A stretch of DNA of 64,000 nucleotides from Acidobacteriaceae bacterium (GTDB lineage Bacteria > Acidobacteriota > Terriglobia > Terriglobales > Acidobacteriaceae). This document shows positions 17,470 through 27,062 of the stretch, piece after piece. A model generated the notes under the pieces. It made no database searches. It saw only the letters and a list, made by a program, of their open reading frames with translations, and had not been told where the DNA came from. The stretch is taken from contig JAJPKO010000018.1 of assembly GCA_021323655.1 (NCBI GenBank), positions 62,001 through 126,000 of the forward strand, given 5' to 3'. The stretch's first letter is position 1; each line of letters starts with the position of its first letter. A program made the position numbers and the translations under genes.

Positions 17470-19038
17470 ATGTCCGCCGAGCAGAAGTCCGTTTACACCC
17501 GCAAAGACCTCGAATCCATCGGCTTCGATCCACTCAGCGATCTTGGCTTTCCCGGTGAATTTCCCTTCACCCGCGGCATCCAGCCCACAATGTACCGAGG
17601 TCGTCTCTGGACCATGCGTCAGTACGCCGGAATGGGCGACGCCGAAGAAAGCAACCGTCGCTATAAATTTCTTCTGGAGCAGGGGACCGCGGGGCTCTCC
17701 GTCGCCTTCGATCTCCCCACACAGATTGGCTATGACTCCGACGATCCCATGTCTCTCGGCGAAGTTGGCAAAGTCGGCGTCGCCATTGACTCCATCGAAG
17801 ACATGGAGCGGCTCTTCGATGGCATCCCGCTCGACCGCATCTCCACTTCGATGACAATCAATGCCACCGCCAGCATTCTGCTCGCATTCTACGTCGCCGT
17901 GGCGCGCCGCGCCGGTGCGGACGTGAAAAAGCTTTCCGGCACCGTGCAGAACGACATCCTCAAAGAATACATCGCGCGCGGGACCTACATCTATCCCATC
18001 CGGCACGCCATGCGCATCATCACCGATATGTTCGCGTGGGCCAATCAGGAAGTCCCCGAGTGGAACACTATCTCCATCTCCGGTTACCACATGCGCGAAG
18101 CCGGTTCGACCGCCGCGCAGGAAGTCGCCTTCACCCTCGCCGATGGAATGACCTACGTCCAGGCCGCCATAGATGCAGGCCTGGATGTAGACAAGTTCGC
18201 GCCACGCCTTTCCTTCTTCTTCAACGCGCACAATAATTTTCTTGAAGAAGTGGCAAAGTTCCGCTGTGCGCGCCGCGTATGGGCGCACATCATGCGCGAC
18301 CACTTCCGCGCAAACAACCCGCGTTCCTGGATGCTCCGCTTTCACACCCAGACCGCCGGTTCCACGCTCACAGCGCAGCAGCCTGAGAACAACATCGTCC
18401 GCACCGCCATCCAGGCCTTGTCCGCCGTGCTTGGCGGCACGCAGTCGCTGCACACCAACGGGTACGACGAAGCTCTCGCCCTTCCCACCGAAGAAGCGGC
18501 CCGCATCGCCCTGCGCACGCAGCAGATCATTGCCAGCGAATCCGGTGTCGCCCAGACCATAGACCCCTTCGCCGGCTCGTATTACATTGAATCACTCACG
18601 CATCAGCTCGAGCAGCAGGTCAATGCCTATCTCGACCGCATCGCTACTCTCGGAGGTATGCTCCGCGCCATCGAGCAGGGATGGGTGCAGCAGGAAATCC
18701 AGAACGCCGCCTACGATTATCAGCGTGCCGTTGACACAGGCGAGGCCGTTGTCGTCGGCGTCAATCGCTTCACGCGCGCCGAAGAACCGCCCATTCCCAT
18801 CCAGCGCATTGATGAAGCCCTGGAGCGCAGGCAAGTCGAGCGCCTTCGCGCCATGCGCCAACGCAGAGACACGTTGCGCTGGCAATCCGCCATCAACCAG
18901 GTCAAAGACCACGCCCGTTCCGGCGCCAACCTCATGCCCGCCATCCTCAATGCCGTAGAGAGCTATGCCACCGTCGGTGAGATTGCCGCAGCCCTGCGCG
19001 AAATCTTTGGCGAGTATCACGAATCGGTAGTGATTTGA
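17470..19038 (+). CDS. Acyl-CoA mutase large subunit (methylmalonyl-CoA mutase family)
   Basis: The 522-residue protein is the TIM-barrel catalytic half of an adenosylcobalamin-dependent acyl-CoA mutase. It has the substrate-tunnel segment [22 protein letters not shown] (split by position 36-57), then [14 protein letters not shown] and the histidine-containing [16 protein letters not shown]. It ends near residue 522 and has no DxHxxG cobalamin-binding domain, so it needs a separate small subunit, as in isobutyryl-CoA mutase (IcmA/IcmB) and related enzymes. No small subunit, MeaB-type GTPase or epimerase gene is in the window. Substrate could be methylmalonyl-, isobutyryl- or ethylmalonyl-CoA. 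Confidence 0.9.
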   Translation: MSAEQKSVYTRKDLESIGFDPLSDLGFPGEFPFTRGIQPTMYRGRLWTMRQYAGMGDAEESNRRYKFLLEQGTAGLSVAFDLPTQIGYDSDDPMSLGEVGKVGVAIDSIEDMERLFDGIPLDRISTSMTINATASILLAFYVAVARRAGADVKKLSGTVQNDILKEYIARGTYIYPIRHAMRIITDMFAWANQEVPEWNTISISGYHMREAGSTAAQEVAFTLADGMTYVQAAIDAGLDVDKFAPRLSFFFNAHNNFLEEVAKFRCARRVWAHIMRDHFRANNPRSWMLRFHTQTAGSTLTAQQPENNIVRTAIQALSAVLGGTQSLHTNGYDEALALPTEEAARIALRTQQIIASESGVAQTIDPFAGSYYIESLTHQLEQQVNAYLDRIATLGGMLRAIEQGWVQQEIQNAAYDYQRAVDTGEAVVVGVNRFTRAEEPPIPIQRIDEALERRQVERLRAMRQRRDTLRWQSAINQVKDHARSGANLMPAILNAVESYATVGEIAAALREIFGEYHESVVI

Positions 19039-19094
19039 ATGGCTTTAAGCGATATGCTTCTCCTGCATAGAAAACGTTCTCTTCAAGGGGATTC

Positions 19095-20450
19095 ATGGAA
19101 CGCGTATCGCTTTTCTCGCTCGTCCTTCTCAGCGCTTCTCTGCTCCTGCACGCTCAGACAAAAACTCCTCTGCTCGCTCCCACTCCGCCCATGGGCTGGA
19201 ACAGCTGGGACTCCTACGGCCTCACCATCACTGAAGATCAGTTCAAAGCCAACACCGATTGGCTCAATCAGCACCTCAAACAGTACGGCTGGAAATATGT
19301 CGTCATTGATGAAGGCTGGTATCTGCAGCATCCTGAAAAGGCCGCAACCAAAGGCGCCGACCAGGGCTACACGCTCGATCAGTACGGCCGCTACATCCCT
19401 GCGCCTAATCGCTTTCCGTCTTCTGTCAGCGGAGCTGGATTCAAGCCGCTCGCCAACTATGTGCATTCACTCGGTCTCAGGATCGGCGTCCATATCATCC
19501 GCGGAATTCCCAAACAGGCCGTAGACAAAAACCTTCCCATCGCCGGATCCAAGTTCCACGCCGCTGATGCCGCCGACAAGGCCGATACCTGCGCCTGGAA
19601 CCCCGACAACTACGGCATAAAAGACAACGCCGCAGGACAGGCCTACTACAACTCCATCGCGAAGCTATATGCGGGCTGGGGTCTTGACTTCATCAAGGTG
19701 GACTGCATCTCATCGCCCTATAAAGCCGACGAAATCCGCATGGTCAGCGCTGGGCTTAAAAATAGTGGCCGCGCCATCGTGCTCAGCCTCTCGCCTGGCC
19801 CCACTCCGCCCTCTGAGGCCTCCGACGTCCGCAAGCACGCACAGATGTGGCGCATCTCCAATGACTTCTGGGACATCTGGAAAAAGCAGGAAGGCGAAGA
19901 GTGGACACCCCAGCCCCTCCTCGACCTGTTTCAGCTTCTCGCCTCCTGGTCGCCGCACATCGGGCCGGGCCACTGGCCAGACGCAGACATGCTGCCTCTC
20001 GGCTACATCGGTCCCATCCCGGGATGGGGAAAGCCGCGCCAATCCAGCTTCACTTCCGATGAAGCCAGGACCCTGCTCACGCTATGGTCCATCGCGCGCT
20101 CCCCGCTGGTGCTCGGTGCCAACCTCACCAAAATGGACAGCGCCACCGAATCTCTGCTGACCAATCCTGAAGTCATTGCCGTAGACCAGCACTCGCGGGA
20201 CAACAAGCCCGTTGTCCAGACCTCGACCACAGTCATCTGGACCGCAAAGGGCGCCGCCGGAAAGCAGTACGTCGCCGTCTTCAATATCAGCGACCAGCCG
20301 CAGCAGGTCTCGCATTCCTGGAAAGAACTCGGCCTGCCCAAGGCCAGTTATAAGGTCCGCGACCTGTGGCTCAAAAAGGACAGCGGCTCAGCCTCCGGCC
20401 TGAAAGTCTCTCTCGCCCCGCACGCCTCTGTACTCTACGCTGTCGAATAA
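19095..20450 (+). CDS. Secreted alpha-galactosidase, glycoside hydrolase family 27
   Basis: A signal peptide (about 1-20, LFSLVLLSASLLLHA) precedes a GH27 barrel starting PPMGWNSWDSYG (31-42). The nucleophile is D203 in DFIKVDC and the acid/base is D257 in WRISND. A C-terminal beta-sandwich ends the 451 residues. AAGGGGA precedes the ATG. GH27 enzymes release alpha-linked galactose, or N-acetylgalactosamine or arabinopyranose in some members. The export signal indicates use on plant oligosaccharides or galactomannan in the periplasm or outside. The REP-type hairpin at 20466-20494 follows 15 bp after the stop. Confidence 0.92.
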   Translation: MERVSLFSLVLLSASLLLHAQTKTPLLAPTPPMGWNSWDSYGLTITEDQFKANTDWLNQHLKQYGWKYVVIDEGWYLQHPEKAATKGADQGYTLDQYGRYIPAPNRFPSSVSGAGFKPLANYVHSLGLRIGVHIIRGIPKQAVDKNLPIAGSKFHAADAADKADTCAWNPDNYGIKDNAAGQAYYNSIAKLYAGWGLDFIKVDCISSPYKADEIRMVSAGLKNSGRAIVLSLSPGPTPPSEASDVRKHAQMWRISNDFWDIWKKQEGEEWTPQPLLDLFQLLASWSPHIGPGHWPDADMLPLGYIGPIPGWGKPRQSSFTSDEARTLLTLWSIARSPLVLGANLTKMDSATESLLTNPEVIAVDQHSRDNKPVVQTSTTVIWTAKGAAGKQYVAVFNISDQPQQVSHSWKELGLPKASYKVRDLWLKKDSGSASGLKVSLAPHASVLYAVE

Positions 20451-20465
20451 ACGCTAAATAACTCC

Positions 20466-20494
20466 TCCACCCTTTCATAAAACGAAAGGGTGGA
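20466..20494. repeat. CCACCCTTTC palindrome (REP-like, possible terminator)
   Basis: Perfect 11-bp arms TCCACCCTTTC and GAAAGGGTGGA flank ATAAAAC. It lies between the converging GH27 and tsaE genes. It belongs to the same palindrome class as 32806-32834 and 32865-32900. Confidence 0.8.
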
Positions 20495-20537
20495 AGATCC
20501 ATCTGGCACAAGGCTTTCGGTGTAGCGGGACAGTACA

Positions 20538-21014
20538 CTAATCTCGCAGCGCGACCGTGATCTTGCGCGAATCGCCGCCCGTGGTCTTCATCACAATCTC
20601 GCCATTGGCGCGTTTCACCACAGAAGGGAACTTGTCACCCCATTCGACAAGTACAATGCTGTCGGGTGTGGATATTTCATCCAGTCCAAGCGTATCGAGC
20701 TGCCGCTCCTGTTCGATACGGTAAAGGTCCAGGTGATAGAGCATCACAGGCTCATCCTTGCCGCCTTCGTGTCGAGTACCTTCATACTCGTGGATCAGCG
20801 TAAATGTCGGGCTGGTGACCTCGTCTGGCTCGGCGGCATCGAGCGCTTCAGCAATGCCTTTCACGAGCGTCGTCTTGCCGGCCCCCAGGTCGCCTTTCAG
20901 AATGAGGAACTTTGGCGGTGCAAGCAGCTTCACAATCTCGCGGCCGACACGAATCGTATCTGCGGCGCTGCTGGTCTCGAATTCGTGGACGCGGGTTCCT
21001 GTAGCCTGGGTCAT
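20538..21014 (-). CDS. tsaE: tRNA threonylcarbamoyladenosine biosynthesis ATPase TsaE
   Basis: TsaE is the ATPase that helps TsaB-TsaD make t6A37. Taking the ATG at 21014 gives 158 residues; this ATG overlaps the nnrDE stop as ATGA, which favours it over the codon at 21035. Walker A GDLGAGKTT is at 41-49 and is followed by SPTFTLIHEYEG and the HLDLYRIE..LGLDE segment typical of the family. The VLVEWGDKFP stretch is also diagnostic. No tsaB or tsaD is nearby; linkage of tsaE to nnrD is common in bacteria. Confidence 0.94.
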   Translation of the reverse strand: MTQATGTRVHEFETSSAADTIRVGREIVKLLAPPKFLILKGDLGAGKTTLVKGIAEALDAAEPDEVTSPTFTLIHEYEGTRHEGGKDEPVMLYHLDLYRIEQERQLDTLGLDEISTPDSIVLVEWGDKFPSVVKRANGEIVMKTTGGDSRKITVALRD

Positions 21015-22600
21015 TGCGGCAATCCTTGTATCCAAAGATAACCGCCTTTGTCTTCCGCGCGAAAGCGAAAAGCTCGTGAAAGATGTGCGACGGTATCGGT
21101 GGCCAGCAGTGTATGTTCGTCCTGCTCCCGCACTGCCAGGTCCGCGGCCAGCCCATGCAGATACACTCCAGCGTTCACTGCTTCAGCTACAGTCTGCGGA
21201 TATTGAGCCACCATAGCCGCTAAGATGCCGGTCAGGATATCTCCGCTGCCCCCTTTGGCCATGCCCGGGTTCCCGGTCGTGTTGATCGCAATACATTTGT
21301 CCGGATGTGCAATCAGCGTGCGCCAGCCTTTCAGAACCAGAGTCACCTGGTGCTTTGCCGCAAAGTCCCGCGCCAGCGCTTCGCGGTTTGCCTGCACTTC
21401 CTGAATGCTCAACCCTGCCAGTCGCGCCATCTCGCCCGGATGCGGCGTAAGCACCATCACGCGCCCGCCGCCCGTGATCTTCTCGCGATGCCGCGCAAGC
21501 ATATTCAATGCATCTGCATCGAGAATGACTGGCAAGTCTGTGGCATCGAGCAGAGACAGCAGAAACTTCTCCGTTTCAGGATGTTGCCCCAGTCCTGGGC
21601 CAATCGCCAGCACTGTCTTTTTTTCAAGCAGTTCGTGCAGTGCCTCGCGATCCAGATTGCTGCTGCTGATTTCTCCATGCCCGCCAGCGCGGAGCGGAAG
21701 AGTCATCAGCTCAGGCGTAATCCGCGCAACGGATTCAAGAATCGGCTGAGGCACCGCAGCCGTGACCAACCCGGCACCCGCGCGCAAAGCAGCCAGGGAC
21801 GACATGGCCGCCGCGCCTGATTTGCCATATGATCCCGCGATCACCAGCACGTGGCCATACTTGCCCTTATTACTCTCTGCCGGGCGCGGGGCTTCCGCCA
21901 CCTTTTTCGACGCTCCCGCCCATGTAAGCCGCAGATTCGATTCGATCGCCTCTTCCGGCGACCCGATCGGCGCAACCACAATCGGTTTGTACGCACTGTT
22001 CGTCAGGTTCCCGCAGACATGCGCCAGCTTCGGCGCGGTGAAGGTCACAACAGCATCCGCTCGATACGCACCTTCCACCTGATATTCCCGCGAGTCCGCG
22101 TCCCATCCTGACGGCACATCCACAGCGACCACTGGGGCCGTCAGCGCGTTGATTCGGTCACGCAGGGCGGCTGCCACTCCACGCAGCGGCGGTTTGAAGC
22201 CAGTCCCCACAACCGCATCCAGAAAAAGCTCGGATTCCCGCAACAGCGCCGCGACCGGTTCAGAAGAAAGCGAGACTTCATCCGGCGCGAGCATTGGAAC
22301 GATCTCCATCTGCTCATACATTGCGGCGGCATCACCCTTCAGATCGGCGGCGAAGCCAAGAAGCAGCACACGAACCTCGCGTCCAGCCTGGCGCAGTGCG
22401 CGCGCAGCAACAAATCCATCACCGCCGTTGTTGCCCTTGCCGCAAAGAACAGTAATGCGCTTTGCCTCTGCGAACTCCCGCAATACAAAACACGCTACCG
22501 CCTGCCCGGCATGTTCCATCAGCGTAAGGGAAGAGACACCATACCGTTCCACTGTCGCCCGGTCGCAGGCGCGCATCTCGTCCGCAGTCAGGATTTTCAT
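21011..22600 (-). CDS. nnr: Bifunctional NAD(P)H-hydrate epimerase / dehydratase
   Basis: The enzyme repairs hydrated NADH and NADPH. The N-terminal epimerase domain (YjeF_N, about 1-215) has CGKGNNGGDGFVAAR and VDVPSGWDAD. The C-terminal ADP-dependent dehydratase domain (YjeF_C, ribokinase-like, about 235-515) has VIAGSYGKSGAA, AIGPGLGQ, LTPHPGEMARL and the catalytic GNPGMAKGGSGDILTG. The 529-residue length fits the fused form. It ends in a 4-bp overlap with tsaE. Confidence 0.95.
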   Translation of the reverse strand: MKILTADEMRACDRATVERYGVSSLTLMEHAGQAVACFVLREFAEAKRITVLCGKGNNGGDGFVAARALRQAGREVRVLLLGFAADLKGDAAAMYEQMEIVPMLAPDEVSLSSEPVAALLRESELFLDAVVGTGFKPPLRGVAAALRDRINALTAPVVAVDVPSGWDADSREYQVEGAYRADAVVTFTAPKLAHVCGNLTNSAYKPIVVAPIGSPEEAIESNLRLTWAGASKKVAEAPRPAESNKGKYGHVLVIAGSYGKSGAAAMSSLAALRAGAGLVTAAVPQPILESVARITPELMTLPLRAGGHGEISSSNLDREALHELLEKKTVLAIGPGLGQHPETEKFLLSLLDATDLPVILDADALNMLARHREKITGGGRVMVLTPHPGEMARLAGLSIQEVQANREALARDFAAKHQVTLVLKGWRTLIAHPDKCIAINTTGNPGMAKGGSGDILTGILAAMVAQYPQTVAEAVNAGVYLHGLAADLAVREQDEHTLLATDTVAHLSRAFRFRAEDKGGYLWIQGLPQ

Positions 22601-22734
22601 CTCAGCCGCCCTCCCCAGTATAGACTTGTAAAGTCGTCATAACAGGTGAGTTGGATGCTGAAGTCGCACGAGATACTTTCTGTGGTTCTCTCAACTAAGC
22701 CAGATAAACTAAGTAATTGAGTGAAGACTTATAA

Positions 22735-22866
22735 CATTCACTTCCGCCCATCCACAAAGATCCGCTTGACCGGATGCTGGTCGCTCAGGCCAACGTCGAA
22801 GGCATCACTCTGCTCACAAACGACGGCGTAATGGCGCGTTATCCGGGGCCAATCCGCTTGGTATAA
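22735..22866 (+). pseudogene. C-terminal fragment of a VapC-like PIN-domain toxin
   Basis: A 43-codon open stretch after an in-frame TAA (22732) reads HSLPPIHKDPLDRMLVAQ and ends ARYPGPIRLV, stop 22864-22866. The order H-x-DP-DR-L-AQA-EG-T-L-T-D matches the last third of VapC toxins, including the late acidic residues of the PIN active site. The first two thirds and any vapB antitoxin are absent. It is on the plus strand in the 281-bp gap between nnr and the transpeptidase gene. It is probably a decayed toxin-antitoxin remnant. Confidence 0.7.
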
Positions 22867-22881
22867 GGACTGGGGGTAAGC

Positions 22882-24126
22882 CTACTGTGCGGATCCTGCC
22901 ATGGCTGGTTTTGCCGATGCCGTCTCCGTAGCAGGCTTGCTGGCAAAGTAGTTCTTGTCCCACAGATTGCGGTAGAACACACCGGTCAGCTCCGCCGCTT
23001 TGGGGCCGAAAGTAGGCCGTCCACCTTCGAGGAAGAACACTGTGACGATGCGCCCGTACTGAGTGTCGGCATAGGAAGCGAACCAGCCATAACGCGTGCC
23101 GTTGTTCGAGCAGGTCCCGGTTTTTCCCAGGATGGGGAACTGATTGAAGTTGGCCCGCAGCGAACGGGCAGTGCCATATTCCACTGCCGCGTGCATTCCG
23201 TCCTGAATTTCAGGGAGGATCTTCGAAATATCCAGTGTGCGCTTCACCCGCGGCTGGAAGTTCAGCACGTCCTCTGGTGTCGTTGGGTGCTGGAGATAGT
23301 ACAGCGTTCCGCCGTTCGCAATGGCCGCCACCAGGGCCCCAAGTTGCAATGGGGTCATGGAAACGCCTTCGCCGAAAGAGCACATGCGGCCCACGCCGCC
23401 TTCACTGTCAGGAATCGGCTCGTCGGGATACGTACCCAGGTGCTCTCCGGGAATGTTGTAACCGGCCAGCTCGCCCAGCCCGAATTCGGTGGCGTAATGG
23501 CGCACGCGCTCAAAGCCAAGCCGTCGGCCCAGCGTTTCGAAATAGAGGTTATTGGAGTGGGCCAGCGCTTCGGTCAGGTTCATGCTGTAATGCCTGCCCA
23601 GATTCACCGGGGTGTCCTTCGTGATGATGCCTTCAGAAAGCGCCGCCAGCGCGACAGAAACCTTAATGGTGGAGCAGGGCTCAGCGCCACTTGAGAGCGC
23701 CAGCTTCTGGTTCACCATTGCCAGAATGCGCCCGTTGCTGGGGTCAATCGCGACGACCGTGCCGTTCATATTGCCCAGTGCGTCCACTGCGGCCTGGCGG
23801 ACCACCGGGTCTTCGCCGCCGGTCAGGTCCCCCGACGTGATTTCATCCAGGTCCGCAAAGGAGTTGCCGGTAAATCGCTCGCAGTACCGGTGCCGGACAC
23901 GCAGGCTGGCGCGGCGCACGCGCCCATGCCGCACAGTGATCGAAGCTGTTTCCAGGTGCGCAACGCGTCGTGTATGTTGCAGATGCGTCATCCGCTGCCG
24001 TGCCCGCGAGGACTCGACAACATGGGAGCGGCGTGAACTGTGGCGGGCCGTAGACGTGCTGCCCGCCATCAGAGAGACAGGGAGAGCGACCAGTCCCAGC
24101 AACAGAAGGTATGCGATGCGTTTCAT
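22882..24126 (-). CDS. Penicillin-binding transpeptidase domain protein
   Basis: ATG 24126 starts a signal-like helix (MKRIAYLLLLGLVALPVSLM); the longer frame adds 33 unlikely residues. The 414-residue product has the three penicillin-binding motifs: S152-TI-K155, S191-N-N193 and K335-T-G337. Between signal and catalytic domain lies a strikingly basic stretch (about 22-85) rich in Arg, His and Ser. There is no PBP dimerisation or PASTA domain, so this is a transpeptidase domain close to FtsI/PBP2 C-domains or class D beta-lactamases rather than a full division PBP. It follows ftsZ in the same direction after 258 bp. Confidence 0.88.
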   Translation of the reverse strand: MKRIAYLLLLGLVALPVSLMAGSTSTARHSSRRSHVVESSRARQRMTHLQHTRRVAHLETASITVRHGRVRRASLRVRHRYCERFTGNSFADLDEITSGDLTGGEDPVVRQAAVDALGNMNGTVVAIDPSNGRILAMVNQKLALSSGAEPCSTIKVSVALAALSEGIITKDTPVNLGRHYSMNLTEALAHSNNLYFETLGRRLGFERVRHYATEFGLGELAGYNIPGEHLGTYPDEPIPDSEGGVGRMCSFGEGVSMTPLQLGALVAAIANGGTLYYLQHPTTPEDVLNFQPRVKRTLDISKILPEIQDGMHAAVEYGTARSLRANFNQFPILGKTGTCSNNGTRYGWFASYADTQYGRIVTVFFLEGGRPTFGPKAAELTGVFYRNLWDKNYFASKPATETASAKPAMAGSAQ

Positions 24127-24326
24127 TCCGTATTCACCCCAGATCCAGCACCTGCAACTGCATCGTACAAGTTGAAAACCAGCCTGGAACTTCACTTGTG
24201 ACAACATTTTCCGGTCATAGTCCAAGAATGGGCACGCTTTCCCACTCTGAGATGGGGGCTACTTTCTATGGATGCTGACACGCTCCAGCCAGGAAAGATG
24301 CCCTTCATCATTATTCCTTATGAATG

Positions 24327-24381
24327 GCTTTCAGATGAGTAATATGTCCGTCGAATATCTTCAATATACCCATCTGAAAGC
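24327..24381. repeat. Inverted repeat directly after ftsZ
   Basis: Perfect 11-bp arms GCTTTCAGATG (24327-24337) and CATCTGAAAGC (24371-24381) enclose 33 nt, starting 3 bp beyond the ftsZ stop. In RNA this would be a stem-loop at the ftsZ 3' end. It lacks a T-run, so it may be a processing or stability element rather than a simple terminator. Confidence 0.5.
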
Positions 24382-24384
24382 GAT

Positions 24385-25689
24385 TTACAAGCCCCCGCGC
24401 CGCATAAATGCAGGAATGTCCAGTTCATCGCTGTGCTCTTCCGGCTGCACCTGGTGGAACACAGTCGCGGGCTGGGCCACCGGCTCGGCTACTGCCACCG
24501 TCACCGGCCCTGGTTCCGGCTCAGGCACGGCGACGGGAACAGGCGCCGGAGCTGGTGTGTTGACCGGAATTGCCGGACGCCATATTTCAGGCTCCTCTTC
24601 CTCGCTCATAAAGCGCGGAGTACCCTGTGCTACGGGTTCCACTTGCATGCGGGAGGCCATCGGCTCGCGCAGTGCCACGTTCAGCATGCGCTCCCGCCGC
24701 TCGGCCATCTCCTGTTTAAAGCCGGTGGCGATGACCGTGATCTTCACCTCGTCGCCCATGTTCTCATCGAGCACCGCACCAAAGATGATGTTCGCGTCTT
24801 CGTGCGCTGCGTTCTGGATCAGTGTCGATGCCTCATTCACCTCGCTCAGCTTCAGCGAGCTTGAGCCGGTAATGTTGATCAGGATGCCCTTGGCCCCGTC
24901 AATGGCGCCGGCCTCCAGCAGCGGAGAAGACATCGCCGCCTGCGCCGCCTGGAGAGCGCGATTTTCACCCTTGCCAATCGCCGTGCCCATCACCGCATAG
25001 CCCATGCCCGCCATGGTGGTCTTTACATCGGCAAAGTCACGGTTAATGATGCCCGGAATCGTGATGATGTCCGAGATGCCCTGCACGCCTTGGCGCAACA
25101 CATCATCTGCAATGCGGAAGGACTCGAAGAAGCCCGCATCTTTTGCCACCGCCAGCAGCTTTTCATTGGGGATTACGATCATCGTGTCCACCGACTCCAG
25201 CAGCTCTTCCATGCCGCGCTCGGCCTGCATCATGCGGCGCTTGCCTTCAAAGCCAAAGGGCCGCGTGATGACGGCAACCGTCAGCGCACCCATTTCGCTC
25301 GCCAGTGAAGCAATGACCGGGGCCGCGCCCGTACCGGTTCCGCCGCCCATGCCGGCAGTTACAAAGACCATGTCCGCGCCTTCCAGCGCCTCAATGATCT
25401 TTTCCGAGTCCTCAAGCGCAGCCCGCCGCCCCACGTCCGGATTGGCGCCCGCACCCAGGCCGCTTGTCAGCTTCAGGCCAAGCTGTAATTTCACCGGAGC
25501 ATGCGAAAGCTGCAGCGCCTGCGCATCAGTGTTGGCAACAATAAATTCCACGCCTTCCACGCGGGCGGCAATCATGCGATTTACTGCATTGCCTCCACCG
25601 CCGCCCACGCCGATGACCTTGATTTTCGCACCGCGCGGCACCTGTTCGTGATAGTGGATACGGATTTCTTCTGACGGATTCATGGGCAT
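24385..25689 (-). CDS. ftsZ: Cell division protein FtsZ
   Basis: FtsZ is the tubulin-like GTPase that forms the division ring. The 434-residue protein has the tubulin signature GGGTGTG at 115-121, the N-terminal [18 protein letters not shown] segment, and the NxDxxD-type T7 loop (NRDFADVKT). A linker of about 100 residues rich in Pro and Val ([18 protein letters not shown]) leads to the C-terminal peptide [10 protein letters not shown] (424-433) that binds FtsA. The chain order ftsQ-ftsA-ftsZ is kept, with 155 bp between ftsA and ftsZ, which may hold a separate ftsZ promoter. Confidence 0.98.
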   Translation of the reverse strand: MPMNPSEEIRIHYHEQVPRGAKIKVIGVGGGGGNAVNRMIAARVEGVEFIVANTDAQALQLSHAPVKLQLGLKLTSGLGAGANPDVGRRAALEDSEKIIEALEGADMVFVTAGMGGGTGTGAAPVIASLASEMGALTVAVITRPFGFEGKRRMMQAERGMEELLESVDTMIVIPNEKLLAVAKDAGFFESFRIADDVLRQGVQGISDIITIPGIINRDFADVKTTMAGMGYAVMGTAIGKGENRALQAAQAAMSSPLLEAGAIDGAKGILINITGSSSLKLSEVNEASTLIQNAAHEDANIIFGAVLDENMGDEVKITVIATGFKQEMAERRERMLNVALREPMASRMQVEPVAQGTPRFMSEEEEPEIWRPAIPVNTPAPAPVPVAVPEPEPGPVTVAVAEPVAQPATVFHQVQPEEHSDELDIPAFMRRGGL

Positions 25690-25844
25690 TGGCTCCTGGA
25701 TACTTGGTGCAACTCTTTAGTTATGCAGAGACCCCGCGCCCCTGCAATCAACCGTTCTGTAAGGGCACAGCTTCAGCCGTGCGTTTGTACGTTTCTCCAC
25801 GGGGGTGTTGCCCCTGAGGGAATTCGCCTTCCTGAAAGTATCTC

Positions 25845-27062
25845 CTACACGCTTCCTGCAAATATGGCGCGCAGCTTGGCGCGCAGTCCCTGGTCTTCCG
25901 CCGCACGGGTCACGCTGGTGCGGTGGGCATACAAAAGCATTCCTGTCAGCACGGCATACTCGGGCGCCACCAGCTCTTCCGGCATTCTTGAAAGCGCCAC
26001 CGGAGTACCTACGCGCGCGGGCGTCCGCAAAAGGCTTTCCGCTGTGTCCAGAAGTCCCGGAAGGCGCGCACCGCCCCCAGTCAGCACGCAGCCTGCGCCC
26101 AGTGCCTCGAGCACGCCGCCCTGACGCAGGTTATCGCGCAGCAGATGAAACAGCTCACGTGCACGCGGCTCCAGAATCTCCGCCACAAAGCGCTGCCGCA
26201 CCGATCTCGGTCCGTGCCCCGGCATTCCGTACAGCTCAATCTCATTGCCTGAAGGAACGGAGGTCACCACCGCATGCCCATAATTGCACTTGATCCACTC
26301 CGCCTCTTCGACCGAGACGTGCAGGCCAACCGCGAGGTCATTCGTAAAGTGGTCGCCGCCCAGCGGAATCACCGCGGTATGTGCCACCGAGCCTTCAAAA
26401 AAGACCACCAGCTCCGTCGAGCCTGCGCCAATGTCCGCCAGGCAAACGCCCAGTTCGCGCTCATCGGCAGAGATCGTCGCCTCAGCCGCGGCAATCGCCT
26501 CAAAGACAGATTCGGTGGCTTCCAGCCCGGCCTTGTTCGCGCAGGTCACAATGCTTTGCAGGGCACTGGCCGAGGCCGTGGAAATATGCAGGTTCACTTC
26601 CAGCCGGTTCCCGATCATCCCCACAGGGTCATGGATACCCGGCTGCTCGTCCAGAATGAACTCCTGCGGCAACAGATGCAGAATCTCGCGGTCATTCGGC
26701 AGCGAAACCGAGCGCGCGCGGTCTACCGCTGCCCGCACATCCTCGCGCGTAATTTCGCGCATGCGCGTGCCCAGGCTGATGCCGCCCCGGCTGTTTACTC
26801 CGCGCACATGCCATCCGCCTACTCCGACCACGCAGCGGTCAATTGTCGCCTGGGCCATTGCCTCAGCCATCATGGCCGCATCATTCACGGATTTCGTCGC
26901 CTGCTTCAGTTCGGCAATCACGCCCTTGCGCATTCCTTTTGAGTCCGCGACGCCATGGGCACGGTAACGCAGCGCGCCCTCATAAAGCTCGGCCACCAGT
27001 ACGCGCGTCTTCGCGCTTCCCACGTCCAGCACTGTCAGCAAATCTTCTGTCTTCTGGCTCAT
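25845..27062 (-). CDS. ftsA: Cell division protein FtsA
   Basis: FtsA is the actin-like protein that anchors FtsZ to the membrane. The 405-residue product starts with the ATPase phosphate-1 segment LTVLDVGSAKTRVLV, has the SHS2/1C insertion between strands (GVGGWHVRGVNSRGGI), phosphate-2 CLADIGAGSTELVVF and the adenosine motif GCVLTGGGARLPG. Its ATG overlaps the ftsQ stop by 4 bp. The C-terminus (RAKLRAIFAGSV) is a short amphipathic stretch, as expected for the membrane-targeting helix. Confidence 0.96.
   Translation of the reverse strand: MSQKTEDLLTVLDVGSAKTRVLVAELYEGALRYRAHGVADSKGMRKGVIAELKQATKSVNDAAMMAEAMAQATIDRCVVGVGGWHVRGVNSRGGISLGTRMREITREDVRAAVDRARSVSLPNDREILHLLPQEFILDEQPGIHDPVGMIGNRLEVNLHISTASASALQSIVTCANKAGLEATESVFEAIAAAEATISADERELGVCLADIGAGSTELVVFFEGSVAHTAVIPLGGDHFTNDLAVGLHVSVEEAEWIKCNYGHAVVTSVPSGNEIELYGMPGHGPRSVRQRFVAEILEPRARELFHLLRDNLRQGGVLEALGAGCVLTGGGARLPGLLDTAESLLRTPARVGTPVALSRMPEELVAPEYAVLTGMLLYAHRTSVTRAAEDQGLRAKLRAIFAGSV

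Noticed and set aside
17422-18453. A 343-codon minus-strand frame opposite the mutase gene
   Set aside because: Antisense to a well-supported enzyme and without domain pattern.
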